Positions 60,346 through 64,000 of a DNA stretch of 64,000 nucleotides are shown piece by piece. The position numbers and the translations under genes are program-made. Position 1 is the stretch's first letter. Each line of letters starts with the position of its first letter. The DNA is from Microbacterium sp. (GTDB taxonomy: Bacteria > Actinomycetota > Actinomycetes > Actinomycetales > Microbacteriaceae), in assembly GCF_031180975.1 (NCBI RefSeq), contig NZ_JAPSLI010000006.1:124001-188000 (forward strand). The letters run 5' to 3'. The notes beneath the pieces were generated by a model that saw only the letters and a program-made list of their open reading frames with translations, searched no databases and had not been told where the DNA came from.

Positions 60346-60411
60346 CTTCTCGCCTCGCCTCTCTTCGTCGGGAGGTCGGTCTCTTCGATGGGTGAGCGCC
60401 GGGACGCCCGG

Positions 60412-61359
60412 TCACTCCGTGGCGGAGTTGACCTTCGGCGCGTCCCAGAGCCAGCTGTCCGGGTAGTCCCACTTCGCCATGATTTCCTGGTACTCCCCGT
60501 TGTCCATCAGCTCCTGGAGGGCAGCGACCACCGCGTCGCGGATGGAATCGTCGCCCTTCGGGGCAGCGAACGACGCCGGCATGTTGGCGATCCCGTAGGT
60601 GATCTTGTCACCCAAGGTCTCGAACTTATCGGTGTTGCCGGAGTGAACGCCGTCCCAGTTGTGCTTGAGGTTCAGCGCGAACACCGCACCGCCGGCGGTG
60701 ACGTCGGCCCGGTCGGAATCCACGGCGAGCAGTGCCGCAGGTCGATCGGGGAACGTCAGAATCTCGATCTGCTCATCGGCGGCGCACTCCTCGCTGGAGT
60801 ACGTCTTCCAGAACGTCTCATCCGTCGAGCCGACGACGAAGGCGGCCGTCTTCCCGCACATGTCCGGGAAGTCGTTGATCTCGGACGGGTTGCCCGACTT
60901 CACGATCAGGGTGCTGCCACCGCCGCCCATGTAGTTGATCATGTCGACGACCTTCTGGCGTTCGATCTTGTCCTGGAAGCCGCTGACGCCGAGGTCATAG
61001 CGACCGGACGCAACCCCGGTGATGATCGACGTGAACGCCGCCGCCTCCTGGCGGAACTCGACGCCGAGGAGCGGCTCCATCGCCTTGATGAGATCGTGCT
61101 CGATACCGGCCCATTTGGTGGTGTCGCCGTTGGGATGGTAGTTGGTGGGGGCTCCCCACTGGGAGTCGGTGGCGACGATGACATAGCCGCGCTCCTTGAT
61201 CGCGGCGGGAACAAGGTCACTCAGCTCGGCTGCCGGCTTCTCCCCGGCAACCTCTGTGGCGTTCTCGCCCGACTTCGGCTCGGCAGCCGCACACCCTGAG
61301 AACATCAGAAGCGTGGCTGCGGCAGTCGCTGCGAGCGCGGTTCGCAGGTAGGTGTTCAT
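60412..61359 (-). CDS. Polar amino acid-type ABC substrate-binding lipoprotein, second system
   Basis: A 315-residue family-3 binding protein with signal peptide and lipobox F-S-G-C near residue 23. GRYDLGVSGFQDKIERQKVV is the family core. It differs from the first copy in ligand-site residues, so the two importers probably take different solutes. First gene of the six-gene operon running down to the cupin; association with two sugar-type enzymes suggests an amino- or N-containing polyol or sugar derivative as substrate, which is inference. Confidence 0.92.
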   Translation of the reverse strand: MNTYLRTALAATAAATLLMFSGCAAAEPKSGENATEVAGEKPAAELSDLVPAAIKERGYVIVATDSQWGAPTNYHPNGDTTKWAGIEHDLIKAMEPLLGVEFRQEAAAFTSIITGVASGRYDLGVSGFQDKIERQKVVDMINYMGGGGSTLIVKSGNPSEINDFPDMCGKTAAFVVGSTDETFWKTYSSEECAADEQIEILTFPDRPAALLAVDSDRADVTAGGAVFALNLKHNWDGVHSGNTDKFETLGDKITYGIANMPASFAAPKGDDSIRDAVVAALQELMDNGEYQEIMAKWDYPDSWLWDAPKVNSATE

Positions 61360-61607
61360 GTCGAAACGATCTCCTTTGAACGTTTACGGTGGACTGCGGG
61401 TCAGTCCGTATACAGTCCAGTATGCGCCGACTTCTGGCGAATAGCAAGCAAAAGTTGCGAGGTATTCGTCCGACTTCGGGAGATAGTTTGAGACCCGCAG
61501 CTACATGAAATCGGGGCAAGGCGAATCACCCATCCCGCGTGACCGCGGATGCCGGGCTCAAGAAGACGGGTGCCGCTCCACCCACCCCCCGTCCTGCGCT
61601 CGCATCA
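61360..61607. promoter_or_regulatory. Promoter region of the second importer operon with candidate GntR operator
   Basis: CCGTATACAG at 61406-61415 differs by one base from the sites at 46393-46402 and 52569-52578, and a related AGTATG follows. It lies 47-56 bp before the binding-protein start. The remainder, toward the clpB stop at 61608, holds no gene that I can see. Confidence 0.55.
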
Positions 61608-63821
<2,214 letters not shown>

Positions 63822-63854
63822 CTGCTCCTCCTGGGAGAACTCCTTCTGTCAAAA

Positions 63855-63875
63855 CTTGAGTGAACCTGACTCAAG
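63855..63875 (-). promoter_or_regulatory. HAIR box (HspR operator) before clpB
   Basis: CTTGAGT-N7-ACTCAAG is a perfect match to the HspR-associated inverted repeat known from actinobacterial dnaK and clpB promoters. It lies 34-54 bp upstream of the clpB start. Predicts heat-shock derepression when HspR releases. Confidence 0.85.
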
Positions 63876-63898
63876 TTTACCAGCAGGAGGGGGCGATG

Positions 63899-64000
63899 TC
63901 AGCCCCGCGCGGCGATCACGGCGTCCCATACCGCGTCCGCCACCGCCCGCTTCGACCCCGACGCCCTGGCCAGCACGTCACCCCGGCCGCCGATCACCTG
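63899..64000 (-). CDS. Partial CDS, C-terminal 33 residues, possibly phosphopantothenoylcysteine ligase (CoaBC) end
   Basis: The frame enters at the right edge and ends at a TGA at 63899-63901. The visible end is V-L-A-R-A-S-G-S-K-R-A-V-A-D-A-V-W-D-A-V, resembling the SGSKxxVADxIWD ending of CoaBC proteins. The piece is too short for a firm assignment. Confidence 0.35.
   Translation of the reverse strand, partial: QVIGGRGDVLARASGSKRAVADAVWDAVIAARG

Overview
The window is GC-rich DNA from an actinobacterium, most likely a member of the Microbacteriaceae close to Microbacterium. This rests on the codon bias, the very frequent octamer GGATGCCG, the many apparently leaderless genes (a -10 hexamer about 6 nt before the start codon), an HspR-type HAIR box before clpB, and the gene families. 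No rRNA, tRNA or CRISPR array was recognised. Genes are tightly packed; no gap exceeds 300 bp.

1-13.5 kb: an accessory nitrogen-compound block. A ten-gene minus-strand operon (13478 down to 3078), with most adjacent genes overlapping by 1-4 bp, encodes a peptide/nickel-type ABC importer, an M20 deacylase-like protein, an Asp/Glu/hydantoin racemase, a PuuE-type allantoinase/deacetylase, an N-carbamoyl-D-amino acid hydrolase and an M20 L-carbamoylase/allantoate amidohydrolase. A cupin-type XRE regulator and an APC permease lie beside it. Together they look like uptake, racemisation, ring opening and decarbamoylation of a hydantoin or ureide.

13.6-23 kb: core genes: a SpoU methyltransferase, a manganese-type ABC importer with its DtxR/MntR regulator and two operator palindromes, a NagD-like phosphatase, a YdeI-like protein, a 49-aa membrane protein, a ROK kinase, pyrE, a PEBP-like protein, exonuclease III and a Cof-type phosphatase.

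23-32.3 kb: a polymorphic-toxin island. A secreted Rhs/YD-repeat protein (split by an apparent one-base frameshift) ends in a short basic C-terminal domain and is followed by an overlapping small immunity candidate, a membrane segment fused to a truncated ISL3-family transposase, and an orphan gene.

32.4-46.3 kb: core and regulatory genes: RibD-type reductase, HxlR-SCP2 regulator and glyoxalase-like protein; a NarL-type two-component system with a NatAB-like exporter; a nitroreductase with a structured leader; GH15 glucoamylase/trehalase beside a divergent G6PDH; a DrrC-like UvrA; proC and a GGCT-like protein.

46.4-61.4 kb: an accessory transport and catabolism block. A GntR/FadR-type regulator sits among an MFS exporter, a VOC protein, an EamA exporter, two polar-amino-acid ABC importers, two Gfo/Idh/MocA dehydrogenases, two xylose-isomerase-like TIM-barrel proteins, a cupin and a ROK repressor. 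The same sequence, close to CGGTATACAG, occurs before four of its transcription units and is proposed as the operator of the GntR protein.

61.6-64 kb: an N-domain-less clpB under a HAIR box, and the 3' end of a further gene.
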